A stretch of 64,000 nt of DNA. Source: Burkholderia sp. Ax-1724. Lineage in GTDB: Bacteria > Pseudomonadota > Gammaproteobacteria > Burkholderiales > Burkholderiaceae. The position numbers and the translations under genes are program-made. The stretch lies in contig NZ_VWWL01000005.1 in assembly GCF_011752995.1 (NCBI RefSeq), positions 213,484 through 277,483 of the forward strand, given 5' to 3'. Numbering within the stretch: position 1 is the stretch's first letter; every line of letters starts with the position of its first letter. Of this stretch, positions 35,411 through 42,843 are shown in pieces. The notes under the pieces are model-generated. The model made no database searches. It worked only from the letters and a program-made list of their open reading frames with translations, and was not told where the DNA came from.

Positions 35411-35833
35411 TCAGGATGCCTGTGCGTCGTCTTTGAGAAAGTCGACGAATGCGCGCAGCGGCGCGGGCACGTGGCGATGCCCTCGGGTAATACAGAAACG
35501 GCCCCGAAAAGCGCAGCCGCCACGGTTCGAGAGTTGGTTCGGGCGCGCCGCTGGCGATATGTGCGCGCAGCATCTCCTCGAACAGATGAATGATGCCAAT
35601 ACCCGCGAGAGCGCAACTGACCGCGAGGTCGATCGCCGCGCCCGGCTGTACGAGCAGTGGTCCGCCCGGATGCCATTGCAGCAGTTCGCTCTCGCGTTCG
35701 AGGTATGAGGTCGGCGTCGCGCCGCCGGAGAATTGCCCGCGCAGGCACGTGTGGGACAGCAGTTCGTGCCGAGGCTCGGGGCGCCCGTGCGCGTCGAGAT
35801 AGACATCCGCCGCAATCTCGTCTGGACGTTACC
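35411..35833 (-). pseudogene. Remnant of a LysR-family regulator (effector domain only, frameshifted)
   Basis: On the minus strand one frame reads RPDEIAADVYLDAHGRPEP and then LLQWHPGGPLLVQPG, IGIIHLFEEML, LEPWRLRFSGPFLYYPR, the end of a LysR effector domain. A shift then moves the ending, RHVPAPLRAFVDFLKDD, into another frame near 35490. A TAA stands directly upstream at about 35831, and no HTH region is found, so the gene is truncated and broken. The complete LysR gene begins 326 bases away on the other strand. Confidence 0.7.
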
Positions 35834-35946
35834 GGGTGGGAGCATCGGGGATATGTCGAAACATGCCGATGGTGTTCCCATCGCTCGCTTTGCATGGAAT
35901 CCTGGTAAGCTGACGCGCTTGCTTCAGTCGACCAGGAAAAGATGTC

Positions 35947-36162
35947 ATGCCTATCGTCAATTACGTGCCACACGATGGCGAGCGCGGCGAACTCGACGTG
36001 CTCGCGCGCACGAGCGACGCGTTGATTTCTGCCGCAGATGGCGGCGCTGCCTGCGTGCCGTACAGGGCGCTGCTGGACGCAGCGTGCCGCATTGAATCCA
36101 TGCCGAACGTCAACGATGCTAGGGCAGTGCCTACCGGCCGGCCAGCGCACGGAGCCGCATGA
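35947..36162 (+). CDS. Small ORF coupled to the LysR gene
   Basis: 71 residues (MPIVNYVPHDGERGELDVLA...). AGGAAAA lies ten bases before the ATG, and its TGA overlaps the LysR ATG by four bases (ATGA), the arrangement seen in translationally coupled genes. No domain recognised. It may be a leader that sets LysR translation, or a relic of an upstream gene. Confidence 0.4.
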   Translation: MPIVNYVPHDGERGELDVLARTSDALISAADGGAACVPYRALLDAACRIESMPNVNDARAVPTGRPAHGAA

Positions 36163-37133
36163 TGTCTCTGGATAACATCGACCTGAACCTGCTGCGCGTC
36201 TTCGACGCGGTATTCGAGGAGCGCAGTCTCGCGCTTGCGGGCAAGCGCCTGCACCTGAGCCAGTCAGCAGTGAGCCATGCACTGGCACGCCTGCGCCAGG
36301 TCCTCAACGACGATCTTTTCGTGCGTACCGGCAAGGGCATGCAGCCCACCGCGCGCGCGATGGACATGGCAGGCCCGTTGCGCGGTGCGCTTCAGCAGAT
36401 CAAGCTGGCGCTGGGCGTCGCCGCATTCGAACCGGCCGACGCGCAGCGCAAGTTTGTCGTCGCGGCCAACGACTACATCACCTCGCTGTTGCTCGGGCGA
36501 CTCAGCCAGCGTCTGAGCGCGCAAGCGCCGCTGACGGATCTCGTCGTCCGGCCGTCGACACGCCTCGATCTCGCCGGCCAGATCGATGTGGGCCGCATCG
36601 ATATCGCGGTCGGCATCTTCGCGGAGATTCCGTCGCGCTTGCGCTGGATGACGATCTGGGAGCAGACCGATGTTTTGCTGATGCATCGCGATCATCCGCT
36701 CGCCGGGCGGCCGCTTACGCTCGATGATCTGCTCGAATACCCGCTCGCGACCATCTCGCTCGGCGGGGAAGAAGAGGGCGCGGTAAGCGGCTTTATTCTC
36801 GAACGCGGTCTTGCCAGGCAGTCCGAGATGTTCAACCGCGATGCACTCGATCGTGCCTACGCGGCGCGCGGCGAGTCGCCGCGCGTGCGCGTGGCGGTCG
36901 CGCACGCGCTGGCCATGCCGGCACTCCTGCGTTCCAGCAACATGCTCGCGCTTGTTCCATCGCCACTCGGGCGCGAGATGGAGAGCCAGGGCGAATTGAC
37001 GACGCACGCGACGCCCTACGCGTGCCCGAGCGAAGAGGTACGAGTCGTTTGGCACGAGCGCAATGACAACGACGCAGCACTACAGTGGCTCAGGCGGCAG
37101 ATCGAGGACGTGGTCAGCGAGGTTCAGACGTGA
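36159..37133 (+). CDS. LysR-family regulator (PnbR/NodD-like branch)
   Basis: 324 residues: HTH in DLNLLRVFDAVFEERSLAL and LHLSQSAVSHALARLRQVLN, LFVRTGKGMQPTARA, and an effector domain with LVVRPSTRLDLAGQIDVGRI and VLLMHRDHPLAGRPLTLDDL. Two tandem ATGs (36159, 36162) follow GGAG. It converges on the 4-hydroxylaminobenzoate-lyase-like gene, with a 10-base overlap of the coding ends. A LysR gene accompanies the 4-nitrobenzoate genes pnbAB in pseudomonads, so it may regulate that neighbour. Confidence 0.82.
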   Translation: MMSLDNIDLNLLRVFDAVFEERSLALAGKRLHLSQSAVSHALARLRQVLNDDLFVRTGKGMQPTARAMDMAGPLRGALQQIKLALGVAAFEPADAQRKFVVAANDYITSLLLGRLSQRLSAQAPLTDLVVRPSTRLDLAGQIDVGRIDIAVGIFAEIPSRLRWMTIWEQTDVLLMHRDHPLAGRPLTLDDLLEYPLATISLGGEEEGAVSGFILERGLARQSEMFNRDALDRAYAARGESPRVRVAVAHALAMPALLRSSNMLALVPSPLGREMESQGELTTHATPYACPSEEVRVVWHERNDNDAALQWLRRQIEDVVSEVQT

Positions 37134-37699
37134 AGCGCGTCTGACGTTCGAGCTTGCGGCGGCTTTGCATCGTAGGAAATCCGTCCCGAGGGCAGGAAGA
37201 ACAGGGCGATGACGGCGCCGCCTCTCGCTTCCGGATAGTGGCTGCTGCCCGGGGCCGGGGCTGTCCAGCCGGCGTGGCACCAGCCGTTCGGGCCCATCAG
37301 CGCGGCGCCTTCGTCGAGCGGCACGACCATGTTGAACTCGCCATACGGATGCGCGTGGTAGTCGCCGCGAAAGCTGCCTTCGGGATTGTTCTGGGTGTTG
37401 TCCGAGCTGTCTATCAGAACCGCGGTGATGCTGAAATAGAACGTCTCGGCGGAGGGCGTGACGAGCCGGGCACGGCGATAGCGTGGGCCGCCGACTTCGA
37501 CGTCGGCCGCCCAGCCTTCCTTCACGCCGAGCCGGATCAGACGCGACAGATCCTGGTACAACTCGCTATCCACGCCATAGCGGGTATTCAGCCATTGTTC
37601 GACTTCCGTGCTCGTCGTGATGTCTTTGACCTCTTCCAGAAAGGGGATGCAACGGGCGATAAGTTCATCCTTGCCACTGAATTGTTGGGGGTGGGACAT
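37124..37699 (-). CDS. 4-hydroxylaminobenzoate lyase-like protein (DUF4863)
   Basis: 191 residues: DELIARCIPFLEEVKDITTS, EVEQWLNTRYGVDSELYQDL, RYRRARLVTPSAETFYFSIT and a cupin-like DYHAHPYGEFNMVVPLDEGA, ALMGPNGWCHAGWTAPAPGS. This matches DUF4863, the family of PnbB, which converts 4-hydroxylaminobenzoate to protocatechuate and ammonia. AAGGAG precedes the ATG. The partner nitroreductase PnbA is absent here. pcaF 7 kb away belongs to the protocatechuate pathway that such a reaction would feed. Confidence 0.75.
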   Translation of the reverse strand: MSHPQQFSGKDELIARCIPFLEEVKDITTSTEVEQWLNTRYGVDSELYQDLSRLIRLGVKEGWAADVEVGGPRYRRARLVTPSAETFYFSITAVLIDSSDNTQNNPEGSFRGDYHAHPYGEFNMVVPLDEGAALMGPNGWCHAGWTAPAPGSSHYPEARGGAVIALFFLPSGRISYDAKPPQARTSDALHV

Positions 37700-37935
37700 G
37701 CTGGTTTCTCCTTGAATTGATCGTCATGAGCATTCGACATGTGGAGCGCGGCGCGCTCACCTCTTCCCTGGGGGAAGTGCGAAGCTCGATACGTTGCAGC
37801 GCGATATGACGATGCCACAGGCGTGTGCGCCGAAGAAGGGAAACTCTTGCAAGATGACTATGCATGGCGTGCATGATGGGGCGGGTTCGGTTGAATGCGG
37901 GAAGCGGGATGTGCCTGACGTTCTTGCCGAGCCAT

Positions 37936-38613
37936 TCATGGTGAGTCGCGTGTTCTTGGATCGCGGAATCTGAGTCCGCTTATCCAATCCCGCCATTCAC
38001 TCTCGGACATGTAGCTAATGGTTTCCTGTCGCTTCCTTGCAAGAAACTCAGACTGTTCGTGGAGACTGAGCGCTTCCCAGTACCGGTCCCAGACGTGGTG
38101 ATACCAGTATTCGGCGTTACCCTGCAAGGAGCCTGCAATCGGGCCAAGCTCATAGAATGCGATCCATGGGCAAGGGGGATTGAATCGTGCGTCAGCGAGT
38201 TGCCGGATCAAGGCAATGTCGTTGGTCAGGAGCCGCATATTGAATCCCGCAAGTTCCTGGTCGTGCTTGAGGAAAGTATGCAGATGGTCGTTGTTATAGT
38301 GTTGCCACTCTGTTTCCTCGCGACCGTTGCGAATAGTCATGACGTAACGCGGCATTTGGGCAACCTCGATAGTCTGACTCACGAGAAAGGCATTGACGCC
38401 GATATCGCGAAGAGGGCGAATCTCGATGTAAGCGGGGAAGTCGTCGAGAATCGTGACTATGCCGGACGATGGAAATATCTCCTTCAGTTTGTCGATATCG
38501 GCTCCGAAGACGTGCTCGATGACTTCCGTCAGCCGGTTTTGCGACTGCGAAGCAAAGCGCCGCTCTTGCCGCTTGCGACCGATATCGTCGATTATTCGTT
38601 GCAATGAGAACAC
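37936..38613 (-). CDS. Uncharacterised protein, candidate immunity gene of the T6SS cassette
   Basis: 225 residues, GTG start at 38613. Aromatic- and acid-rich, no signal peptide or membrane segment: RLTEVIEHVFGADIDKLKEI, ILDDFPAYIEIRPLRDIGVN, NNDHLHTFLKHDQELAGFN, YWYHHVWDRYWEALSLHEQS. It lies 13 bases downstream of the effector-like gene, lower in GC than the flanking DNA. Position and size fit an immunity protein; no known family recognised. Confidence 0.6.
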   Translation of the reverse strand: MFSLQRIIDDIGRKRQERRFASQSQNRLTEVIEHVFGADIDKLKEIFPSSGIVTILDDFPAYIEIRPLRDIGVNAFLVSQTIEVAQMPRYVMTIRNGREETEWQHYNNDHLHTFLKHDQELAGFNMRLLTNDIALIRQLADARFNPPCPWIAFYELGPIAGSLQGNAEYWYHHVWDRYWEALSLHEQSEFLARKRQETISYMSESEWRDWISGLRFRDPRTRDSP

Positions 38614-38626
38614 GCTGATTTCCCTG

Positions 38627-39289
38627 TTAATGCGTCGGCATCTTCGTGGTGGCGAAGCTTCCGCCGAGATAGCCTATCGTTCCGAAAACTATTCCGCCAA
38701 TCAGACCCGTAATCACGGTTCCCGGTCCTGTCTCGACACCAATCATGGTCCCGGCAATTGCACCGATCCTGGCACCAGCTATCGCGCCACCCCAGCCGCC
38801 CATCTGTCGCACAACTTCCTTTTCGATGGGGCGAACCGACGTTGTCTTAAACGATTGCCCGATTGCCACCGAAAGATCATCAGCGGTGAATGCAATGCAA
38901 AATACCTGTACCACGCGCACGTATTTCACGAGGCCCCGCGTCCCACCCAATCCCTCCGGTGTGAACACGCCTGATGGCGGCACGCTGGGATGGGGTTGTA
39001 TCAGGATTTCCCTATCCAGGGCTTCCGAATAGCCGCGTATCGTCTCTATTCGTTTCTTCAAATGTGGATTCTGTTGGGCGTATTCGTCCAGTGCGGCACG
39101 AATTTGTTGACCGGTAACAAGTCGCGCGCCGGAGCGCTTCGCCTTTGCGATGTCGATATAGACTGTTTTCCCATCAAAACGGGTTGCACCACCCGGAAAG
39201 TCTGAGCTTGTAGAGGAAAAGCTTGTGACTCTTTCTTCACCCATTACATGCTTTGCGATCGTTGCACCCGAGCCAGGTCCTTTCCCCAT
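38627..39289 (-). CDS. Effector-like protein with C-terminal glycine-zipper segments
   Basis: 220 residues from ATG 39289: GPGSGATIAKHVMGEERVTS, FDGKTVYIDIAKAKRSGARL, TGQQIRAALDEYAQQNPHLK, EALDREILIQPHPSVPPSGV, then a hydrophobic Gly-rich end (RQMGGWGGAIAGARIGAIAG, ETGPGTVITGLIGGIVFGTI) able to form paired membrane-inserting zippers. Such endings occur in T6SS-linked polymorphic proteins of Burkholderiales. It overlaps the preceding frame by 46 bases and may be translated mainly as its -1 extension; see the heptamer at 39280. Confidence 0.65.
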   Translation of the reverse strand: MGKGPGSGATIAKHVMGEERVTSFSSTSSDFPGGATRFDGKTVYIDIAKAKRSGARLVTGQQIRAALDEYAQQNPHLKKRIETIRGYSEALDREILIQPHPSVPPSGVFTPEGLGGTRGLVKYVRVVQVFCIAFTADDLSVAIGQSFKTTSVRPIEKEVVRQMGGWGGAIAGARIGAIAGTMIGVETGPGTVITGLIGGIVFGTIGYLGGSFATTKMPTH

Positions 39290-39522
39290 AGCCCATATTT
39301 TTCCGGGTACACCTCCCGCAAATTTCCCAACTCACCAAGTTTCAACTCTTGCAGATAGGGGTTGTCAACGTCAGCGTAGCATTGGCGAACGAGAAAACCA
39401 TCCTGTCCAGGTTCGTCAACGACGACAAAGATGAATACCTTTGCGGGCATAGGATGCCCAAGCACATCGTATTGAGAGTTTGCTCTCCGATTGGTGTTGG
39501 TTTGATAAACGTAATTTCCCAT
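39244..39522 (-). CDS. N-terminal frame of the effector-like protein
   Basis: 92 residues: MGNYVYQTNTNRRANSQYDV, AKVFIFVVVDEPGQDGFLVR, NPYLQELKLGELGNLREVYP, EKYGLWGK, then an unrelated ending (DLARVQRSQSM). Up to WGK it reads as a folded domain; from there the -1 frame continues smoothly into GPGSGATIAKHVMG. It lies 25 bases after the PAAR gene and has GGAG upstream of its ATG. Either it is a separate small protein, or it is the first part of a product of about 300 residues made by frameshifting, or the pair is one gene broken by a one-base deletion. Confidence 0.6.
   Translation of the reverse strand: MGNYVYQTNTNRRANSQYDVLGHPMPAKVFIFVVVDEPGQDGFLVRQCYADVDNPYLQELKLGELGNLREVYPEKYGLWGKDLARVQRSQSM
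39280..39286 (-). other. Candidate -1 frameshift heptamer GGGAAAG
   Basis: Read on the minus strand in the frame of the upstream ORF, codons GGA-AAG preceded by G form G GGA AAG, the X XXY YYZ pattern and the same heptamer used for gpG/gpGT of phage lambda. A -1 slip yields ...YGLWGK then GPGSGATI..., joining the two frames. No clear downstream stimulatory stem was seen by eye. Confidence 0.5.
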
Positions 39523-39547
39523 TATCTTCAGTGCTCCGGCACTTTAG

Positions 39548-40105
39548 TCATGAAGCGATTGTCCAGCGCTCCAGCGCACGAATCCCGACTGCAATATCGA
39601 GTCGCGATATGTTGTTGGTATAGATGCGTGGACAGTAGCCAAGAGAATCCGTTACACCCTGGTAGACTGCGCCGCTCGCCGTTCGTATGTGATACGGCGT
39701 CGCGACGAGTGCTCGACCGTTAGCGTCGATGATGCGTACTCGCTCGTCAAAATCGCCGGTTGGATCGGTTGGCAGTGCCTGACCGCGAGCGTCATATTCC
39801 ACTGCCTCCAGTCCATGAGCTTGGAAACCGTACAACGAGTGGCTTTGCGATGCATGAAGGATGGGGGGCGGGCAGCATTTGCACAGGCAAATGTCCCCGT
39901 CTAGTGCTTCCTGTTTGCCGTATCTGACTGCGCGGTGGCGCGGCCCCGTTGGTTCAATATGACCAACAGACTGGCAACCGTTACACCAGACCTGGGCGCC
40001 AAGATAGGTTATCGGCACACCATGATCGGTGCAGTTTTCAATTCCCTCCGTAACGATGCCGCCATTGGTCGATTTGTCTCCTTTCCTGAGTACGTAGCGC
40101 TTCAC
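39548..40105 (-). CDS. PAAR-domain T6SS spike-tip protein
   Basis: 185 residues, GTG start. The N-terminal half (KRYVLRKGDKSTNGGIVTEG, GAQVWCNGCQSVGHIEPTG, GKQEALDGDICLCKCCPPPI) is a PAAR domain with the Cys/His pattern that binds zinc at the cone tip. The C-terminal half (AVEYDARGQALPTDPTGDFD, RVRIIDANGRALVATPYHIR) is a small beta extension common in Burkholderiales. PAAR proteins cap VgrG and deliver the effector encoded next to them, here the 39522-38627 frames. No VgrG, Tss or ClpV gene is in the window. Confidence 0.85.
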   Translation of the reverse strand: MKRYVLRKGDKSTNGGIVTEGIENCTDHGVPITYLGAQVWCNGCQSVGHIEPTGPRHRAVRYGKQEALDGDICLCKCCPPPILHASQSHSLYGFQAHGLEAVEYDARGQALPTDPTGDFDERVRIIDANGRALVATPYHIRTASGAVYQGVTDSLGYCPRIYTNNISRLDIAVGIRALERWTIAS

Positions 40106-40577
40106 TTTGCCTCACTATGGGTAACGTCAACAGCCGTGAATATCGATATCCGGCTGCGCAAGTTTGATTCCCAGGCAGCTTGAGAAGTCCGCTACCTCAT
40201 CATGGAAAAACGATCGGGTCAACACGGAAAAATCGAGATAGAACGATTTTCACAAAGACTGACAAAAACGCTGTCTATCTCGATTTCAAATGCCTATTTA
40301 TGAGGGGCGTGTCTGTCGTCTTGCCGTGTTTCCATTTAATGGGACGATTTTGATGCGCAGCGTCACCGCCCGTCCACAAAGCCCGAAATACGCCGAACAC
40401 CGAAGATCTCTGGCACGACCTGTCCCACAACGCCCCGCCCCTGACGGACCGTATGTTTCGCTGAAATACGGTTGTAAGTCGCTCTTGCTAAAGTCGTCGG
40501 GAGACATTGGCCGACGCATGCGCAATGACTTTATTCGCATGCCTGACGAATGAAAGCGAAGCGGAGAGCGACCCACC
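40106..40577. other. Gap of about 470 bases upstream of the PAAR cassette
   Basis: Low-GC flank of the T6SS cassette. It holds the 13-base inverted repeat at 40230-40286 and presumably the PAAR promoter (minus strand) and the esterase promoter (plus strand). A plus-strand frame of 87 codons (40290-40553) shows no family resemblance and is not called. Confidence 0.5.
40230..40286. repeat. Perfect 13-base inverted repeat
   Basis: AAATCGAGATAGA (40230-40242) and TCTATCTCGATTT (40274-40286) are exact inverted copies separated by 31 bases. The stem is AT-rich, unlike terminators elsewhere in the window. It could be a two-site operator for the PAAR cassette, a relic of a mobile-element end, or an RNA hairpin. 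Confidence 0.75.
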
Positions 40578-41420
40578 ATGAATCCAGTTCGTGCGTTCTG
40601 GCTCATTCTGATGCTGATCGCGTCGCCGGTATGGGCATTTCAGACACGCGTCGTCGCGATTCCGAGCGTGGCGATGCATCGTTCGTTCGATGCGACGGTC
40701 GTGCTGCCCGATCAGTACGCGCGCGGCAATGCGGACAAGCGCTTTCCGGTCGTCTACGTGCTGCACGGTTCGGGCGGCGACAATACCGACTGGACCGCGA
40801 ATTCGCATATCGGCAAACTGGCCGACCGCTATCACGTGATTCTCGTGATGCCCGACGGCGGGCACGAGAGCTGGTACATCGATAGTCCCGTCGATCCTCG
40901 CAGCCGTTACGAGACCTATGTCGGCACCGAAGTGGTGAGCTATATCGACGGACATTTCCGCACGATCGCGGCGAAGCAGGCGCGCGCGATCACGGGCCTG
41001 AGCATGGGCGGATTCGGCGCGCTGCGCATCGCGCTCGACCGGCCCGGCGAATTCGGTGCGGCGGGCAGCATCAGCGGCGCGGTGGACCCGCGCGGCTGCG
41101 AAGACGAACCCGGCATCGACCAGGTTTTCGGCGATCCGTCGCAAGATGCCGACTTCTGGAACAGCGAAGCGATCGTCGCGAGCGCGCAGGATTTCGGCCG
41201 CGAGCATATCGCGCTGACGATCGACTGCGGCGTCAACGATTCGCTGGTGCAATCGAACCGGCTGCTGCACGAGCGGCTCGTCGAACTCGGCGTGCCGCAC
41301 GATTACGCCGAGCGGCCAGGCGGACATACCTGGCAGTACTGGTCGAACGCGGTGCAGTATCAGGTGCTGTTCTTTGCCGGCATGTTCAGACACGCGGCGC
41401 AAGCGGGCGCAGCAGCCTGA
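40578..41420 (+). CDS. Secreted esterase of the esterase D/antigen 85 type
   Basis: 280 residues: signal peptide NPVRAFWLILMLIASPVWA, VVLPDQYARGNADKRFPVVY, VLHGSGGDNTDWTANSHIG, the nucleophile elbow ITGLSMGGFGALRIAL, the acid in LTIDCGVNDSLVQSN and the His in YAERPGGHTWQYWS complete an alpha/beta-hydrolase triad (PF00756-type). It should act in the periplasm or outside on an ester such as a feruloyl or acyl ester; the substrate is unknown. Monocistronic. Confidence 0.87.
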   Translation: MNPVRAFWLILMLIASPVWAFQTRVVAIPSVAMHRSFDATVVLPDQYARGNADKRFPVVYVLHGSGGDNTDWTANSHIGKLADRYHVILVMPDGGHESWYIDSPVDPRSRYETYVGTEVVSYIDGHFRTIAAKQARAITGLSMGGFGALRIALDRPGEFGAAGSISGAVDPRGCEDEPGIDQVFGDPSQDADFWNSEAIVASAQDFGREHIALTIDCGVNDSLVQSNRLLHERLVELGVPHDYAERPGGHTWQYWSNAVQYQVLFFAGMFRHAAQAGAAA

Positions 41421-41463
41421 TTCGCCAATGATGCCGTAAGCAGAACCGGCAGCGGGCTCGCTC

Positions 41464-42753
41464 TCAGTCGATGCCGTGAAACACCGCGTCATCCGGGCCG
41501 AGATACACGGGCGGGCGCCATGCGGCATCGCGCATCGAATGCTGAACCTGCTTTTCGACGCCGAGCAGCACCGCGAAAATCGCCATCCGCACCGGAATGC
41601 CGTTGTCGGTTTGCCGGAAAATCGCGAGCCGCGAGTCGTGGTTGAGGTCGACGCTCAGATCGTTCGCGCCGGGCCGGCTGTCGCGCGGTAGCGGATGCAT
41701 GATGAGCGTGTCGGCGCCGCAGATGCTGTCGACGAGCGCCTGGTTGATCTGGAAGTCGGGCGTGTAGCCTTCGAACGATTCGTCGGTGAAGCGTTCCTTC
41801 TGGATGCGCGTCGCGTACACGACGTCGGCGCCGGCGAGGCCGTTGCGCAGGTCGTGCGTCTGCTCGATCACATGGCCGTTGCGCGAAATCTGCTCGATGA
41901 TGTAGCCCGGCATTTCGAGCATCGGCGGCGAGATCAGCGTGAACTTGATGCCACGGTACAGCGCGAGCAGTTTCACGAGCGAGTGCACGGTGCGGCCGTA
42001 TTTGAGGTCGCCGACCAGCGCGATATGCGCGCCGTCGACGATCTTGCCCAGGCGCGAAAACTCGCGCTGGATCGTGTAGAGGTCGAGCAGGGCCTGGCTC
42101 GGATGCTCGCCGGGGCCGTCGCCGCCGTTGATGACCGGCACGTTGGTCGCGCGCGCGAATTCGGCCACCGAGCCTTGCTCCGGATGGCGGATCACGAGCG
42201 CGTCGACGTAGCCGCTCATCACGCGGCTCGTGTCGTAGATCGATTCGCCCTTCGCCATCGACGAAAACGTGAAGCCCGTGGTGTCGCAGACCGAGCCGCC
42301 GAGCCGGCAGAACGCCGCGCCGAAACTCACGCGCGTACGCGTGCTGGCTTCGAAGAACAGATTGCCGAGCACCGCGCCTTCGAGCACGCGCGAGATTTTG
42401 CGGCGTCGCGCGATGGGCTGCATGATGTCGGCGACGCGAAAGAGCGCCTCGACCGAGTCGCGCGAGAACTGATCGACCGACAGCAACTGCGGCCTGCCCT
42501 CGAACAGCATCTGGCTCGCCAGCGATTGCGAGTCTACGCTTTGCGTATATTTTTCACCGGGCTCCGCGTTGACGATTTCCGACACGAAGCGTTCGACGAT
42601 TTCCGGCATCGCACGCGATTCCTGCGAGTCGTCCGGCAGCAGCCACGTATCGAGCGCCCGCCGTGATACGCCGATACGGCTCGCGAACGTATCGCGCGTC
42701 ATGTTCAGGCGACGCATCGCATCGCGTAGGAAGGCTTGTTGCGGAACGCTCAT
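41464..42753 (-). CDS. pyrB: Aspartate carbamoyltransferase with N-terminal helix-turn-helix domain
   Basis: 429 residues, about 110 longer than the E. coli catalytic chain. Residues 10-40 (AMRRLNMTRDTFASRIGVSR, RALDTWLLP) form an HTH, joined by a linker to a complete ATCase: carbamoyl-phosphate loop FFEASTRTRVSF (138-142 STRTR), the 80s-loop-like SSMAKGESIYDTS, HPSQALLDLYTIQ, and MHPLPRDSRPG. The predicted reaction is carbamoyl phosphate plus aspartate to carbamoyl aspartate. No pyrI or dihydroorotase gene is adjacent, so it is probably a second ATCase. A palindrome covers its promoter and a second copy lies in the linker coding region, which suggests autoregulation by the HTH. Confidence 0.9.
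   Translation of the reverse strand: MSVPQQAFLRDAMRRLNMTRDTFASRIGVSRRALDTWLLPDDSQESRAMPEIVERFVSEIVNAEPGEKYTQSVDSQSLASQMLFEGRPQLLSVDQFSRDSVEALFRVADIMQPIARRRKISRVLEGAVLGNLFFEASTRTRVSFGAAFCRLGGSVCDTTGFTFSSMAKGESIYDTSRVMSGYVDALVIRHPEQGSVAEFARATNVPVINGGDGPGEHPSQALLDLYTIQREFSRLGKIVDGAHIALVGDLKYGRTVHSLVKLLALYRGIKFTLISPPMLEMPGYIIEQISRNGHVIEQTHDLRNGLAGADVVYATRIQKERFTDESFEGYTPDFQINQALVDSICGADTLIMHPLPRDSRPGANDLSVDLNHDSRLAIFRQTDNGIPVRMAIFAVLLGVEKQVQHSMRDAAWRPPVYLGPDDAVFHGID
42535..42547. promoter_or_regulatory. Internal copy of the pyrB dyad, at the HTH-ATCase linker
   Basis: TACGC-TTT-GCGTA is a perfect dyad with the same 3-base spacer and the same inner half-sites as the promoter dyad; the right side extends to GCGTATATT, identical to the promoter arm. 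It lies in codons for K-Y-T-Q-S-V-D at the linker. Centres of the two dyads are about 269 bases apart, a distance suited to looping. Confidence 0.5.
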
Positions 42754-42799
42754 GAGGGCACCTGTCGGAAAAAGGAATCGGCGGGAAGGGTGAGGTAAA

Positions 42800-42843
42800 A
42801 ATATACGCGTTGCGTATATTAATTTCTGGGCGCCAGAAGTCAA
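42800..42843 (-). promoter_or_regulatory. pyrB promoter with an overlapping 21-base dyad
   Basis: On the minus strand, -35 TTGACT (42843-42838) and -10 TAATAT (42821-42816) are 16 bases apart. The arms AATATACGC (42800-42808) and GCGTATATT (42812-42820) with spacer GTT form a perfect dyad that covers the -10 and start site, a repressor-type position. The rest of the gap to 43249 (about 400 bases) holds no supported gene and should include the M23 promoter. Confidence 0.75.

Noticed and set aside
37936..40105. The T6SS cassette as an insertion-sequence-borne element
   Set aside because: No transposase, integrase, terminal repeats or target-site duplication could be found at its edges; only the composition differs.
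40290..40553. An 87-codon plus-strand frame before the esterase gene
   Set aside because: No start context, no domain, and a basic, Pro/Arg-rich composition typical of chance frames.
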